From assembly GCA_938049225.1 (NCBI GenBank), contig CALICM010000028.1:1-64000 (forward strand): DNA of 64,000 bases, given 5' to 3'. Positions 32,980 through 42,203 of the stretch are shown in pieces. The stretch's first letter is position 1. The number at the start of each line of letters is the position of its first letter. A program made the position numbers and the translations under genes. Source of the DNA: an uncultured Paracoccaceae bacterium (GTDB lineage Bacteria; Pseudomonadota; Alphaproteobacteria; Rhodobacterales; Rhodobacteraceae). Below the pieces are notes generated by a model. The model worked only from the letters and a program-made list of their open reading frames with translations, did no database searches and had not been told where the DNA came from.

Positions 32980-33630
32980 ATGGCCCACGATGATTTTGCC
33001 GTAGAGGCGGCGCGCGGTTTGGCCAAGAAGCTGCCCAAGGGCGAGCGGATCCTGTGGCAGGGCTCGCCCGTGCCCTGGGCCCTGGCCAAGGCAGCCCTTA
33101 AAGTCCATTGGGTTATCGGATATTTCGCCCTGTTGGCGGTATGGCGCGGGCTGGCCCTTGGTGCATCTGATGGGGCAACCGCCGGGGTCGGTGCTGTGGT
33201 GTGGTATCTGCTTGCCGGTGCGGCGGCCGTGGCGGTGATCATGGTGATGGCTTGGGTGATGGCGCGTGCGGCGGTTTATACCATCACCGACGCCCGGGTT
33301 GTGATGCGGATCGGCGCGGCGCTGACGGTGTCGCTGAACCTACCCTTGAAATACATCGCCAGCGCGGATCTAGCGGCGGCCAAGGATGGTACCGGATCGA
33401 TCTCGCTGTCGCTCAAGGGCGATACGCGGTTCGCTTATTTGGTGTTGTGGCCACATGCGCGCCCCTGGGTCATGCGCCGCCCCCAGCCCACGCTGCGGGC
33501 GATCCCAAATGCCGTTGAAGTGGCCGAAACACTGGCCGCCGCAGCGTCCGCCGCAACGGGGGCTGTCGTGAACCGTTTCGAGGTGGTCGAAGACTACGAC
33601 ACCCCGCAACATGCCATTCCGGCGGAATAA
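32980..33630 (+). CDS. puhB: PuhB, reaction-centre assembly factor
   Basis: A 216-residue membrane protein with two to three hydrophobic segments and a PH-like domain (GERILWQGSPVPWALAK near the start; VYTITDARVVMRIGAALTVSLNLPLKYI in the middle). In Rhodobacter capsulatus, PuhB is a dimer required for efficient reaction-centre assembly. It lies 36 bases after puhA with a GAGGGAGG ribosome site. Confidence 0.9.
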   Translation: MAHDDFAVEAARGLAKKLPKGERILWQGSPVPWALAKAALKVHWVIGYFALLAVWRGLALGASDGATAGVGAVVWYLLAGAAAVAVIMVMAWVMARAAVYTITDARVVMRIGAALTVSLNLPLKYIASADLAAAKDGTGSISLSLKGDTRFAYLVLWPHARPWVMRRPQPTLRAIPNAVEVAETLAAAASAATGAVVNRFEVVEDYDTPQHAIPAE

Positions 33631-33643
33631 AGGAGCTGAGCTG

Positions 33644-34114
33644 ATGCAGATCCATGCCCCCCAACGCCCATTGCGCGTCTCGGACGCGGATCAGCTGATC
33701 CCCAAAGTGCTGCTGCGCGCCATGCTGGGGCTGGTGCTGATCACCCTGGCGCTGGTCGGCTATGCCGTTGCAACTGACCGACCGCACGAGGCGCAGGTGC
33801 ATACGGCGGCTGTGGTCAAATCGATGTTGATTGAGATCAAGGATGGCCCCGATGGGGGCACTAGGATTACGGATATGGAGGGGAACCTTTTGTCCGATAC
33901 CAGCCGGAAAGCCTCGGGCTTTCTGTCGGTGGTGCAGAACGCGCTGGCGTTCGAGCGCAAGCAACATGGCATCACTGAAAACCCACCCGTTCACCTCATC
34001 CGCTTTGCCGATGGCCGCATAGGCCTTCGGGATGATGCGACGGGCTGGAAAATCAACCTGATCGGCTTTGGTCAGGACAATGCCCGGGTCTGGCGCGAGA
34101 TTATCGACGGCTGA
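33644..34114 (+). CDS. puhC: PuhC, photosynthetic complex assembly protein
   Basis: A 156-residue protein with one N-terminal transmembrane helix (about residues 24-44) and a periplasmic beta-rich domain containing VKSMLIEIKDGPDGGTRITD and FLSVVQNALAFERKQHG. PuhC influences LH1-RC structure and core-complex levels. ATG at 33644 is preceded by AAAGGAGCTGA, which decides against the upstream in-frame start inside puhB. Confidence 0.88.
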   Translation: MQIHAPQRPLRVSDADQLIPKVLLRAMLGLVLITLALVGYAVATDRPHEAQVHTAAVVKSMLIEIKDGPDGGTRITDMEGNLLSDTSRKASGFLSVVQNALAFERKQHGITENPPVHLIRFADGRIGLRDDATGWKINLIGFGQDNARVWREIIDG

Positions 34115-34142
34115 CACCGGGCGGATGGACGGGAGAGAGAGA

Positions 34143-34439
34143 ATGGGACTATTTACCAGAGAGAAGGAAGAGGCCCCCTGCACGGTGGAGGTGAGCCATA
34201 AGTTCGAAAGCCTGCACGCCCATATGCGCCTGAACAACGGTGCCGTGATCCATCCGGGCGACGAGGTGCTGATCCATGGCGCGCCGGTGATGGCCCCCTA
34301 TGGCGAGATCGTCACCGAAGATCGCACCGCCACCATTACCCGGGCCAGCGCGCTCGAGCGGCTGTGGACCCGGTTGACCGGTGATTTGGAATTCATGGAA
34401 CTGTGTGAGTTCTCGTTCAGCGAGGAGGCGACGCTATGA
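34143..34439 (+). CDS. Conserved 98-residue protein between puhC and acsF
   Basis: A soluble protein with CTVEVSHKFESLHAHMRLNNG, a GDEVLIHGAPVMAPYGE strand region, and RASALERLWTRLTGDLEFMELCEFSF. Proteins with this C-terminal block occur at the same place in other purple-bacterial photosynthesis clusters in my recollection, but no function is established that I know of. The ATG at 34143 follows GGAGAGAGAG; its stop overlaps the acsF start by ATGA, suggesting a role linked to the aerobic cyclase. Confidence 0.75.
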   Translation: MGLFTREKEEAPCTVEVSHKFESLHAHMRLNNGAVIHPGDEVLIHGAPVMAPYGEIVTEDRTATITRASALERLWTRLTGDLEFMELCEFSFSEEATL

Positions 34440-35542
34440 ACATGCAAGCCCCCAAGCGCGAAGCGCCCACAGCCACTTCCGTTGATGGTGTGCCCTATGA
34501 CAGCACGGTGACCACGGACATCGCGATGCAGGATACCCTGCTGACACCGCGGTTCTACACCACCGATTTCGACGAAATGGACGCGATCAGCGTCGAGGGT
34601 GTCCGCGCAGATTGGGACGCGCTGATCGCCAAGATGGAGGCGGACCCCAACAAGGGCCATTTCAAGAAGAACGAGGATTGGGACACAGTCGACTGGGAGG
34701 GGATGGAGCCGCAGCTGAAGAAAGAGTTCATCGACTTCCTTGTGAGTAGTTGCACTGCGGAATTCTCGGGCTGTGTGCTGTATAAAGAGATGAAACGCCG
34801 CGGTTCAAACAAGGATATCACCCAGCTGTTCCAGCTGATGGCGCGTGACGAGGCGCGGCATGCGGGGTTCATCAACGATGCGCTGCGCGAGGCTGGGATT
34901 GCGGTGAACCTGGGCTTTTTGACCCAGAAGAAGAAGTACACCTATTTCCGGCCGAAGTTCATCTATTACGCGACCTATCTGTCCGAGAAGATTGGCTATG
35001 CGCGCTACATCACGATCTATCGCCATCTAGAGGCGCACCCCGACAAGCGGTTTCACCCGATTTTCAAATGGTTCAAGGAATGGTGCAACGATGAGTTCGG
35101 CCATGGCGAGGCATTTGCCCTGCTGATGAAGACCGACCCCAAGTTGACCACCGGGCGCAATGTCTGGTGGATCAAGTTCTTCCTGACGGCGGTCTATGGC
35201 ACCATGTATGTGCGCGACCACCAGCGGCCCGCATTTCACGAGGCGCTGGGCGTGGATGTCGACTGGTACGGACAGGAAGTGTTCCGCAAGACCAGCGAGA
35301 TTTCCAAGCAGATCTTCCCGATCACCTTGGACATCGACCATCCGCGTTGGTTGCCGACGCTCAAGCGCCTGCAAAAGGCGAACGCTGATCTGGCGGCGGC
35401 CAAGGCGCGCGGCGGGGTGTCGGGGCGGCTAGGGCAGGTTGCGGCCTCGGCCCGGGCAGCGGCTGCTTTTGTCAGCCTGTATACCATCCCAGCGATCCGG
35501 CATGACGTGCCCATCAGCACACGGTTAGAACCGGCGTACTGA
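34436..35542 (+). CDS. acsF: Aerobic Mg-protoporphyrin IX monomethyl ester cyclase AcsF
   Basis: A 368-residue di-iron oxygenase that forms the fifth ring of (bacterio)chlorophyll using O2. Metal-binding helices are seen in CTAEFSGCVLYKEMKRR, MARDEARHAGFINDAL and CNDEFGHGEAFALLMK. It is the only ring-E cyclase in the window, in line with aerobic pigment synthesis. It overlaps the neighbours on both sides by 1-4 bases. Confidence 0.96.
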   Translation: MNMQAPKREAPTATSVDGVPYDSTVTTDIAMQDTLLTPRFYTTDFDEMDAISVEGVRADWDALIAKMEADPNKGHFKKNEDWDTVDWEGMEPQLKKEFIDFLVSSCTAEFSGCVLYKEMKRRGSNKDITQLFQLMARDEARHAGFINDALREAGIAVNLGFLTQKKKYTYFRPKFIYYATYLSEKIGYARYITIYRHLEAHPDKRFHPIFKWFKEWCNDEFGHGEAFALLMKTDPKLTTGRNVWWIKFFLTAVYGTMYVRDHQRPAFHEALGVDVDWYGQEVFRKTSEISKQIFPITLDIDHPRWLPTLKRLQKANADLAAAKARGGVSGRLGQVAASARAAAAFVSLYTIPAIRHDVPISTRLEPAY

Positions 35543-36360
35543 TGGTTTGGGCGGCGGCATATGCGATCTTCTTCTGGTGGTTCTCCACCGGGGCGATCCT
35601 GTATGTCGTCAGCCGGGCCGAGCGCGAGGGGCGCGACGGTTATATGAGCGCGGTCGTGATGGCCGTGCCGGTGCTGTTTTTGGGCTGCGTGGGTGTGATG
35701 GTGTCCCTTGAGGACACAGGGCTGAAGGGCGCCTTTGTGGGGTTCACGTCGGCCCTGCTGATCTGGGGCTGGTTCGAGATGGCCTTTCTGGCCGGGATCA
35801 TCACCGGGCCGAATTCTTATCCCACACCCAGCGAGACCCAAGGCTGGGAGCGTTTCGTGCGGGCCTGGGGGGCGATTGCCTATTCCGAGATGGCGCTGGT
35901 GTTTTCCGCGATCCTGATCACGTTGTTGTCACTCGGCGCGAGCAATCAGATTGCGGTATGGACGTTTATGGTCCTGTTTTTTGCCCGCATCTTTGCCAAG
36001 CTGAACCTGTATTTCGGCGTGCCCAACATCAACGACGAGTTTCTGCCGCGCCCGGTGCGGCATCTGACGACGCATTTCCGCCGGGCGCCGATGAACGCGT
36101 TTTTCCCGATTTCTGTCACGCTGTTGACCTTTGCCCTGGCCTGTTGGATCGAGCGGGCGGTTGCAATGCCCAGCGGATCAGGCGCCGAAACCGGCTTTGT
36201 GCTGCTGGCGGCCCTGACGGCACTGGCGCTGTTCGAGCATTGGATGATGATTTTGCCGCTGCCGGATGCGGCTTTGTGGCGCTGGCTGCTCCCCTCGCCA
36301 AAACAAGAAAAATATGACACTAAGATGGCTGCTGAAACGGCCCCAACGAGAGGTCTGTGA
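35542..36360 (+). CDS. puhE: PuhE, photosynthetic complex putative assembly membrane protein
   Basis: A 272-residue protein with about seven hydrophobic segments; it starts [23 protein letters not shown] and contains [24 protein letters not shown] and [20 protein letters not shown]. PuhE in Rhodobacter capsulatus modulates bacteriochlorophyll production. It begins on the last base of the acsF stop and ends overlapping a GTG just before hemA. Confidence 0.9.
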   Translation: MVWAAAYAIFFWWFSTGAILYVVSRAEREGRDGYMSAVVMAVPVLFLGCVGVMVSLEDTGLKGAFVGFTSALLIWGWFEMAFLAGIITGPNSYPTPSETQGWERFVRAWGAIAYSEMALVFSAILITLLSLGASNQIAVWTFMVLFFARIFAKLNLYFGVPNINDEFLPRPVRHLTTHFRRAPMNAFFPISVTLLTFALACWIERAVAMPSGSGAETGFVLLAALTALALFEHWMMILPLPDAALWRWLLPSPKQEKYDTKMAAETAPTRGL

Positions 36361-36362
36361 CT

Positions 36363-37577
36363 ATGAATTTCGACGCGCTCTTTAACGCTCAGCTCGACAC
36401 CCTTAAGGCTGAGGGAAACTATCGCGTATTCGCGGATCTTGAGCGGTATCGCGGCAAGTTCCCTCAGGCGACCAATCATGCCGAGGGTGCCCAGCGGGAT
36501 GTGACGGTTTGGTGTTCGAACGACTATCTGTGCATGGGCCAGAATCCGGCTGTTTTGCAGGCGATGCACGAGACGTTGGAGAAGTCGGGCGCGGGTGCGG
36601 GGGGCACGCGCAATATCTCGGGCACGAACCATCATCATGTGATGCTTGAGGCCGAGTTGGCCGATCTGCACGGGAAAGAGGCGGCCCTGCTGTTTACCAG
36701 CGGCTATGTGTCGAACTGGGCCTCGCTGAGCACGCTGGGCAGCCGGTTGCCGAATGCGGTGATCCTGTCGGACGCGCTGAACCATGCCAGCATGATCGAG
36801 GGGATCCGTCACGCGAAATGCGCGCGCAAGATCTGGAAGCACAATGATATGGAGGATCTGCGCGCCAAGCTGGAAGAATGCCCCGAGGATAGCACCAAGA
36901 TCATCGCTTTCGAGAGTGTCTATTCAATGGATGGCGACATCGCGCCAATCAAAGAGATCTGCGATCTGGCTGATGAATACGGCGCGATGACCTATATCGA
37001 CGAGGTTCATGCGGTTGGCATGTATGGCCCCCGCGGCGGCGGCGTGGCCGAGCGCGAGGGGTTGATGGACCGTATCACCCTGATCGAAGGCACGCTGGGC
37101 AAGGCCTTTGGCGTAATGGGCGGGTATATCACCGGCTCGGCCGCTTTGATTGACTTCGTGCGGTCCTTTGCCAGCGGGTTTATCTTTACCACCGCCCTTC
37201 CACCCGCATTGGCGGCGGGGGCTGCAACCTCGATCAGACATCTAAAGCAGTCGGACATGGAGCGCGCGCGGCAGCGGCAGCAGGTCGCGAAATTGCGTGC
37301 CAAACTGGATGCGATCGGTATTCCGCATCTTCCCAATCCCAGCCACATCGTGCCGGTGATGGTCAAGGATCCGGTGAAGTGCAAGATGATCTCGGACATT
37401 CTGCTGAACGATTATGGGATCTATGTGCAACCGATCAACTACCCCACGGTGCCCAAGGGGACCGAGCGGTTGCGCTTTACACCTGGTCCCGGCCATTCGG
37501 ATGCGGATATCGACGCCTTGGTCCACGCCCTGCATGACCTTTGGGCGCAATGCGCTCTCAGCCGGGCGGTTGCCTAA
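36363..37577 (+). CDS. hemA: 5-aminolevulinate synthase HemA
   Basis: A 404-residue pyridoxal-phosphate enzyme condensing glycine and succinyl-CoA, the first step of tetrapyrrole synthesis in alphaproteobacteria. It shows [51 protein letters not shown], the PLP lysine in [15 protein letters not shown], and the C-terminal [14 protein letters not shown] at 36357 overlapping the puhE stop is an alternative start two codons upstream. Placement at the end of the bch-puh operon ties precursor supply to pigment demand. Confidence 0.95.
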   Translation: MNFDALFNAQLDTLKAEGNYRVFADLERYRGKFPQATNHAEGAQRDVTVWCSNDYLCMGQNPAVLQAMHETLEKSGAGAGGTRNISGTNHHHVMLEAELADLHGKEAALLFTSGYVSNWASLSTLGSRLPNAVILSDALNHASMIEGIRHAKCARKIWKHNDMEDLRAKLEECPEDSTKIIAFESVYSMDGDIAPIKEICDLADEYGAMTYIDEVHAVGMYGPRGGGVAEREGLMDRITLIEGTLGKAFGVMGGYITGSAALIDFVRSFASGFIFTTALPPALAAGAATSIRHLKQSDMERARQRQQVAKLRAKLDAIGIPHLPNPSHIVPVMVKDPVKCKMISDILLNDYGIYVQPINYPTVPKGTERLRFTPGPGHSDADIDALVHALHDLWAQCALSRAVA

Positions 37578-37668
37578 CCGCGTATTACCAACCATGACAG
37601 AAAAATCATTTTGACCATGGGTTAGCCCGGGTTAAGTGACACAAGAACAGACTTAGGGAGTACGACTT

Positions 37669-38103
37669 ATGAAACTGACACTGACCCTTTCCGCCGCATT
37701 TGCCTTGACCGCCGGGGCTGTTTTTGCCGATGGGCACGCGTCGGGCGATGCCGAAGCGGGTGAGGCGATCTTTAAGCAGTGTTCGTCTTGCCATGTGATC
37801 CAAAATGGCGATGAAGTTTTGGCGGGTCGCGGGAAAACCGGCCCGAACCTGTATGGGTTGTTCGGGCGCCAGGCTGGCACGGTCGAAGGCTTCCGGTATG
37901 GCGACAGTCTTGTTGCCGCAGGCGAGGCAGGGCTGACGTGGAACGAAGAAGATTTCCTTGCCTATGTCACGGATCCCCGCAAGTTCCTTCAGGCGACGTT
38001 GGATGACAGCAAAGCCCGTTCGAAAATGAGCTTCAAACTGCGCAAGGGGGGCGAGGATGTTTGGGCCTACCTCGCGACCTTTGGCGAAGCTGCCACAAAC
38101 TAA
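37669..38103 (+). CDS. cycA: Cytochrome c2
   Basis: A 144-residue precursor with a signal peptide (residues 1-20, cleaved near VFA-DGH), the haem-binding CSSCH at residues 38-42, KTGPNLYGLFGRQAG, and a methionine in ARSKMSFKL (Met120) as the probable axial ligand. The soluble periplasmic protein carries electrons from cytochrome bc1 to the reaction centre. Its linkage to the photosynthesis cluster fits the lack of a bound tetrahaem subunit here. It has its own 91-base leader with TAGGGAGTA. Confidence 0.93.
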   Translation: MKLTLTLSAAFALTAGAVFADGHASGDAEAGEAIFKQCSSCHVIQNGDEVLAGRGKTGPNLYGLFGRQAGTVEGFRYGDSLVAAGEAGLTWNEEDFLAYVTDPRKFLQATLDDSKARSKMSFKLRKGGEDVWAYLATFGEAATN

Positions 38104-38135
38104 GACAATCGGGCTTCGGCCCATGAAGATATATG

Positions 38136-38171
38136 AAACGCCCGCCACGGTCACTTCCGGGTGGGCGTTTT
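38136..38171 (+). terminator. Rho-independent terminator after cycA
   Basis: AAACGCCCGCC, a short loop and GGGTGGGCGTTT followed by TTG. It ends the photosynthesis cluster transcript about 35 bases after the cycA stop. Confidence 0.8.
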
Positions 38172-38232
38172 GCATATGTGATTGCTGGGGCAGCGCTGGG
38201 AACGTATAGCTGCTGGAAAAGGCACTATTGGG

Positions 38233-39627
38233 ATGGATGCAACGCCTCAGCCAACGCCGATGCCCCTGGCTGACCCCAGTTGGCGCGGTCATATTCGCGC
38301 CACCCTGAAATTGGGACTGCCGCTGATCGCCGCGCATTTGGGCCAGCAAGCCATCACGGTCACCGACACCTTGATGCTGGGCCGCCTGGGGGCCGAGCCG
38401 CTGGCGGCCGGCGTTCTGGGCACCAGTCTGTTTTTCGTGGCCTTTATAGCTTGTTCGGGGTTCGCGCATGCGGTGATGCCGATGGCGGCAACGTCTGAAG
38501 GCGAGGGCGACGTCCGGGGTGTGCGCCGCTCGGTCCGGATGGGCCTGTGGATCGTGACCGCCGTGGCTGCGTTGCTGATGCCGATCCTATGGCAGACCGA
38601 GGCGCTTTTGCTGCTCGCTGGCCAAGACCCTGGACTGTCCAGCCTGGCGCAAGACTATGTGCGCATCGCGCAATGGACCCTGTTCCCCGCGCTTTGGATT
38701 ATGGTTCTACGTTCGTATCTGTCGGCGCTTGAACGCGCGGCAATCGTGATGTGGGCCATGTTCTGTGGGGTTTTGTTGAACATCCTGCTGAACTGGATGT
38801 TCATCTTTGGCAACCTCGGCGCCCCAGCGTTGGGCATCAAGGGCGCGGCGGTTGCCACCTTGGGCACCGCGTTGATCACCCTGTTCCCCCTGGTGCTATA
38901 TGTCCGCCGGGTCGAGGCGTTGAAGAAGTATCGCATCTTCGTCCGTCTCTGGCGCGGGGATGCGGCCGCCTTGCGCGAGGTTTTGCGTTTGGGCGCCCCC
39001 ATCAGCGGGACCTTTTTGGCCGAGGTTGGCCTGTTTGTCATGGCGTCGCTTATGCTGGGGTGGCTGGGCACCGTCGCGCTGGCCGCTCATGGGATCGCAC
39101 TGCAAGTGATCTCGGTTCTGTTCATGATCCCGCTTGGGCTGTCCTCGGCCGCGACGGTTCGCGTGGGCCGCGCGTTGGGCCGCAAGGATGCGGTCGGTCT
39201 GCGCCGGGCAGCGATCACGGTGATGGCGATGGGGCTCAGCTTTGCCACCGCGTCCGCCGTACTGCTTTGGGTCATGCCCCGACCGCTGATCCAGATGTTC
39301 CTGGGGCAGGAGGAGCCGGACGCCGCCGAAATCCTGACCACCGGCGCGGGCCTTTTGGCCGTCGCGGCGGTGTTTCAACTGGTCGATACGTTGCAGGTCA
39401 TGTCCGTCGCCCTGCTGCGCGGCCTGAAAGACACCCGTTGGCCGATGTGGATTGCGGTGGCCAGCTATTGGGGGCTGGGCGTCCCCAGTGCCTATCTCCT
39501 TGGGTTTGTGCTGGACCTGGGCGGCAAGGGTGTCTGGGGCGGGTTGGCAGTGGGCCTGACCGCCGCTGGGATTTTGCTGACCTGGCGTTTCTCGCGGCGC
39601 GAGGCGCTGCAATTGGTGCGGTTTTAG
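38233..39627 (+). CDS. MATE-family multidrug/cation efflux transporter
   Basis: A 464-residue, 12-helix inner-membrane antiporter of the NorM branch. It shows LGLPLIAAHLGQQAITVTDTLMLGRLGAEPLAAG at the start, and the repeated half beginning LRLGAPISGTFLAEVGLFVMASLMLGWLG. The substrate cannot be told from sequence. ATG at 38233 is chosen over an upstream in-frame start at 38182, which would overlap the terminator flank. It converges with and overlaps the tail of the beta-glucosidase gene by 4 bases. Confidence 0.9.
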   Translation: MDATPQPTPMPLADPSWRGHIRATLKLGLPLIAAHLGQQAITVTDTLMLGRLGAEPLAAGVLGTSLFFVAFIACSGFAHAVMPMAATSEGEGDVRGVRRSVRMGLWIVTAVAALLMPILWQTEALLLLAGQDPGLSSLAQDYVRIAQWTLFPALWIMVLRSYLSALERAAIVMWAMFCGVLLNILLNWMFIFGNLGAPALGIKGAAVATLGTALITLFPLVLYVRRVEALKKYRIFVRLWRGDAAALREVLRLGAPISGTFLAEVGLFVMASLMLGWLGTVALAAHGIALQVISVLFMIPLGLSSAATVRVGRALGRKDAVGLRRAAITVMAMGLSFATASAVLLWVMPRPLIQMFLGQEEPDAAEILTTGAGLLAVAAVFQLVDTLQVMSVALLRGLKDTRWPMWIAVASYWGLGVPSAYLLGFVLDLGGKGVWGGLAVGLTAAGILLTWRFSRREALQLVRF

Positions 39628-40955
39628 GGCGCGAGCGCCTTTTGCAGAGCATGCCACGAGGCTTTGGGCGTGCGCTCTAGCGTGTCGAAATCGACGTGGA
39701 TCAGGCCGAAGCGTTTGTCATACCCCAGCGCCCATTCGTAATTGTCCATCAAAGACCAGATGAAATAGCCTTTCACGGGCACCCCCTCGGCGATGGCGCG
39801 GCGGACGGCATCGGTGTGTTTGTTCAGATAGTCAATGCGGGCAGGGTCATCACACGCGCCGCCCTGCACCGTGTCGTAACTGGCCATGCCGTTTTCGGTG
39901 ACATAAATCGGCAGACCGTCAGCGTATTCGGCGTTCACCCAGGTCAGGAAATGGTGCAGGCCGTCGGGATAGACCTCCCACTCCATGGCGGTTTTGGGCA
40001 ATGGTCCCTCGACCTCGGTCAGTCCGGGCCATAGGCCAGTGTCGTCAGGGCCGATCAGCTTCCGGGTGTAGTAGTTGATCCCCAGCCAGTCGACCGGCGT
40101 GCCGATTACGTCAAAATCGTCCTGCCAGCCAGCGGGCATATGCGGTTCGAGGCCTTCGAGCACGATCTGCGGATAGCGTTTGTGGCGCACCCCGGACAGG
40201 AACCACTGGTTGTAAAAGCCGTCATAGATCCGGGCCAAGCGCGCCGCCTGGGGGCTGTCGTCGGCGGGGGCGGCGTATTCGAAATTCATCACCGCGCCCA
40301 GGTTCGACATGCCCAGGGCGCGCATCGCCTGGATCGCGCGGCCATGGGCCAGCAGCACGTGGTGCATGGCGCGGGCGGTGGCACGAATGTCGCGCATACC
40401 CGGCGCATGATGGCCCATGAAGTGACTGAGCCAGGCGACGCACCAGGGCTCGTTGATTGGGGCGGCGGCATGGACCCGGTCGCCGATCCGACCCATGATC
40501 ACGGTCGTGAAATCAGCGAACCAATTGGCGATGTCCCGGTTCCGCCAGCCACCCAGATCAGCCAGGGGCTGTGGCAGTTCCCAATGATAGAGGGTCGCGA
40601 AGGGTTTGATGCCACGTTCCAACATGCCGTCGACCAGCCGATCGTAGTAATCCAGGCCTTGCGCGTTGGGCTGACCGCGCCCCTCTGGCACAACCCGCGC
40701 CCAGGAGGTCGAGAAGCGATAGGCATCCAGCCCAGCGTCGCGGATCAGATCCAGATCCGCCTCCCACCGGTGGTAGTGATCGCAGGCCAGCGCGCCGTTC
40801 TCGCCCCGTACGACATTGCCCGGTGTGGCGGCGAAACTGTCCCAATGGGTCTGGCCCGCACCGCCCGCTGCATGCCCCTCGATCTGATAGCTTGAGGTCG
40901 CGGTGCCAAAGGTGAAACCGTCCGGAAAATCCGCGCGGGTGAACTTGAATGTCAT
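39624..40955 (-). CDS. bglA: GH1 beta-glucosidase
   Basis: A 443-residue family-1 glycoside hydrolase. The acid/base glutamate is in PINEP (Glu169) and the nucleophile in VTENG (Glu354); the N-terminal FTFGTATSSYQIEGH is also typical. No signal peptide, so it acts on imported beta-glucosides in the cytoplasm. It is the second gene after the LacI repressor (10-base gap), and probably under the same control as the divergent agl operon. Confidence 0.93.
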   Translation of the reverse strand: MTFKFTRADFPDGFTFGTATSSYQIEGHAAGGAGQTHWDSFAATPGNVVRGENGALACDHYHRWEADLDLIRDAGLDAYRFSTSWARVVPEGRGQPNAQGLDYYDRLVDGMLERGIKPFATLYHWELPQPLADLGGWRNRDIANWFADFTTVIMGRIGDRVHAAAPINEPWCVAWLSHFMGHHAPGMRDIRATARAMHHVLLAHGRAIQAMRALGMSNLGAVMNFEYAAPADDSPQAARLARIYDGFYNQWFLSGVRHKRYPQIVLEGLEPHMPAGWQDDFDVIGTPVDWLGINYYTRKLIGPDDTGLWPGLTEVEGPLPKTAMEWEVYPDGLHHFLTWVNAEYADGLPIYVTENGMASYDTVQGGACDDPARIDYLNKHTDAVRRAIAEGVPVKGYFIWSLMDNYEWALGYDKRFGLIHVDFDTLERTPKASWHALQKALAP

Positions 40956-40965
40956 GCCGTGCCTT

Positions 40966-41994
40966 TCAGGGCTGCGGTCGTGGCGCGGGCCCGGTAGAGG
41001 TGCCGAGGACCATCTCGGTCTCCCATAGCTCGGTCACAGGGCCGTCGATTCGGTGTTCGATCAGGTCGATAAATAACTCCGCCAGCCGCCCACCCGCTGC
41101 CCGCACCGAGGAGGTGGTTGAAGTAAACAAGGGCACCTGGCCATAGTTGGGCAAAAAGGACGTCGCATCATCATGGGTGATCACCGACACATCCCGACCC
41201 ATGGTCAACCCGCATTCCGAGATCGCCCGGCTGATGCCCAACGCCACGATCAAGCTTGAGGACAGCAGTGCCGTAGGCGGGTTCGGGCCGGTCAACAGCG
41301 CTTTGGTGGTGTGATAGCCATAGGGTTCGGTCATATCAGCGCTGAAAATCAGATCTGGGTCTTGTGTGATCCCCGCTTGTGTCAGCGCATCCTGATAGCC
41401 CAACCGCCGCCGCCGTGCGAATTGCATTGCATCCAGCCCGTTCAGCAGGGCGATACGGCGGTGTCCCAGCTCCAACAGATATTTGGTTGCGCGGGAAAAA
41501 GACCTTCGGTTGTTGATGTCCAGCCAGGAATATTCCTCGGAACTTTGGGTCCGACCATGCACGATGAAGGGCATTCCCAATTGGCGCAGCAGCGGAATGC
41601 GGTGGTCATCTTTGCGCGGCCCGTGAACGACCACCCCGTCCACCGAGTTGGCGGCGACCATCGCGCGATAGCTCTCTTCCTCGGCGGTTTCGGGCACGAT
41701 GCTCAGCAGCATGTTGTAGCCCGCCTTGGAATAGACTTCGCCCGCGCCTGCGATGAAATCCGCGAAAATCGGGTTTATCATGTCATGCTCGTTCAGCGGA
41801 ACCACATGCCCGATCGCCATGGCGCGGCCGGTCGCCAGACGTTTGGCCATGCTGTTGGGGACATACCCATATGTCGCGGCCGCCTCGATCACACGTCTTC
41901 GCGTCTCGGCGTTGACCTCGGGATAGCCGTTAAGCGCGCGGCTGACGGTGGTGGGCGAAAGCCCCAAGACATCAGAGAGTTCTTTTAGGTTCAT
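40966..41994 (-). CDS. LacI-family repressor of the glucoside genes (AglR-like)
   Basis: A 342-residue regulator. The N-terminal HTH is MNLKELSDVLGLSPTTVSRALNGYPEVNAETRRRV, with a hinge region ending YVPNSMAKRLATGR, and a periplasmic-binding-protein-like sensor domain. ATG at 41994 puts the HTH at the N-terminus; an upstream in-frame ATG at 42054 would read through an operator-like site. It is divergent from aglE, so alpha-glucoside import and its own transcription are the likely targets. Confidence 0.9.
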   Translation of the reverse strand: MNLKELSDVLGLSPTTVSRALNGYPEVNAETRRRVIEAAATYGYVPNSMAKRLATGRAMAIGHVVPLNEHDMINPIFADFIAGAGEVYSKAGYNMLLSIVPETAEEESYRAMVAANSVDGVVVHGPRKDDHRIPLLRQLGMPFIVHGRTQSSEEYSWLDINNRRSFSRATKYLLELGHRRIALLNGLDAMQFARRRRLGYQDALTQAGITQDPDLIFSADMTEPYGYHTTKALLTGPNPPTALLSSSLIVALGISRAISECGLTMGRDVSVITHDDATSFLPNYGQVPLFTSTTSSVRAAGGRLAELFIDLIEHRIDGPVTELWETEMVLGTSTGPAPRPQP

Positions 41995-42008
41995 AAGGTC
42001 GATCCAAC

Positions 42009-42020
42009 CAAAGCGGTTTG
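42009..42020. promoter_or_regulatory. LacI-type operator copy 1 (lacI side)
   Basis: CAAAGCGGTTTG, a near-palindrome with the CpG centre typical of LacI-family operators. It lies 15 bases upstream of the repressor ATG, in its leader. An identical 12-mer is found on the aglE side. Confidence 0.7.
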
Positions 42021-42082
42021 AATGTAAGCTGGTGATTGCCTCGAAATCAAGCAACTCGTTTTACGAATGTGGCGAAAATTAG

Positions 42083-42111
42083 TTGACAGCCGGGGGTTCC
42101 GAGACCATTTT
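42083..42111 (+). promoter_or_regulatory. Putative aglE operon promoter
   Basis: TTGACA at 42083-42088, 17-base spacer, CATTTT at 42106-42111. The operator copy at 42121-42132 begins about 10 bases downstream, near the expected start of transcription. Called by eye. Confidence 0.5.
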
Positions 42112-42120
42112 GGCGCTGTT

Positions 42121-42132
42121 CAAAGCGGTTTG
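42121..42132. promoter_or_regulatory. LacI-type operator copy 2 (aglE side)
   Basis: A second exact CAAAGCGGTTTG, 112 bases centre-to-centre from copy 1 and 71 bases before the aglE ATG. Position just downstream of the presumed promoter suits repression by blockage or DNA looping. Confidence 0.7.
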
Positions 42133-42203
42133 GGTGGTGTTTTCCTGTCGTCCGCCTTGGAAAACCGGCCGGGGAAGCCGGCCGTCAATTGGGAGGTTTA
42201 ACC

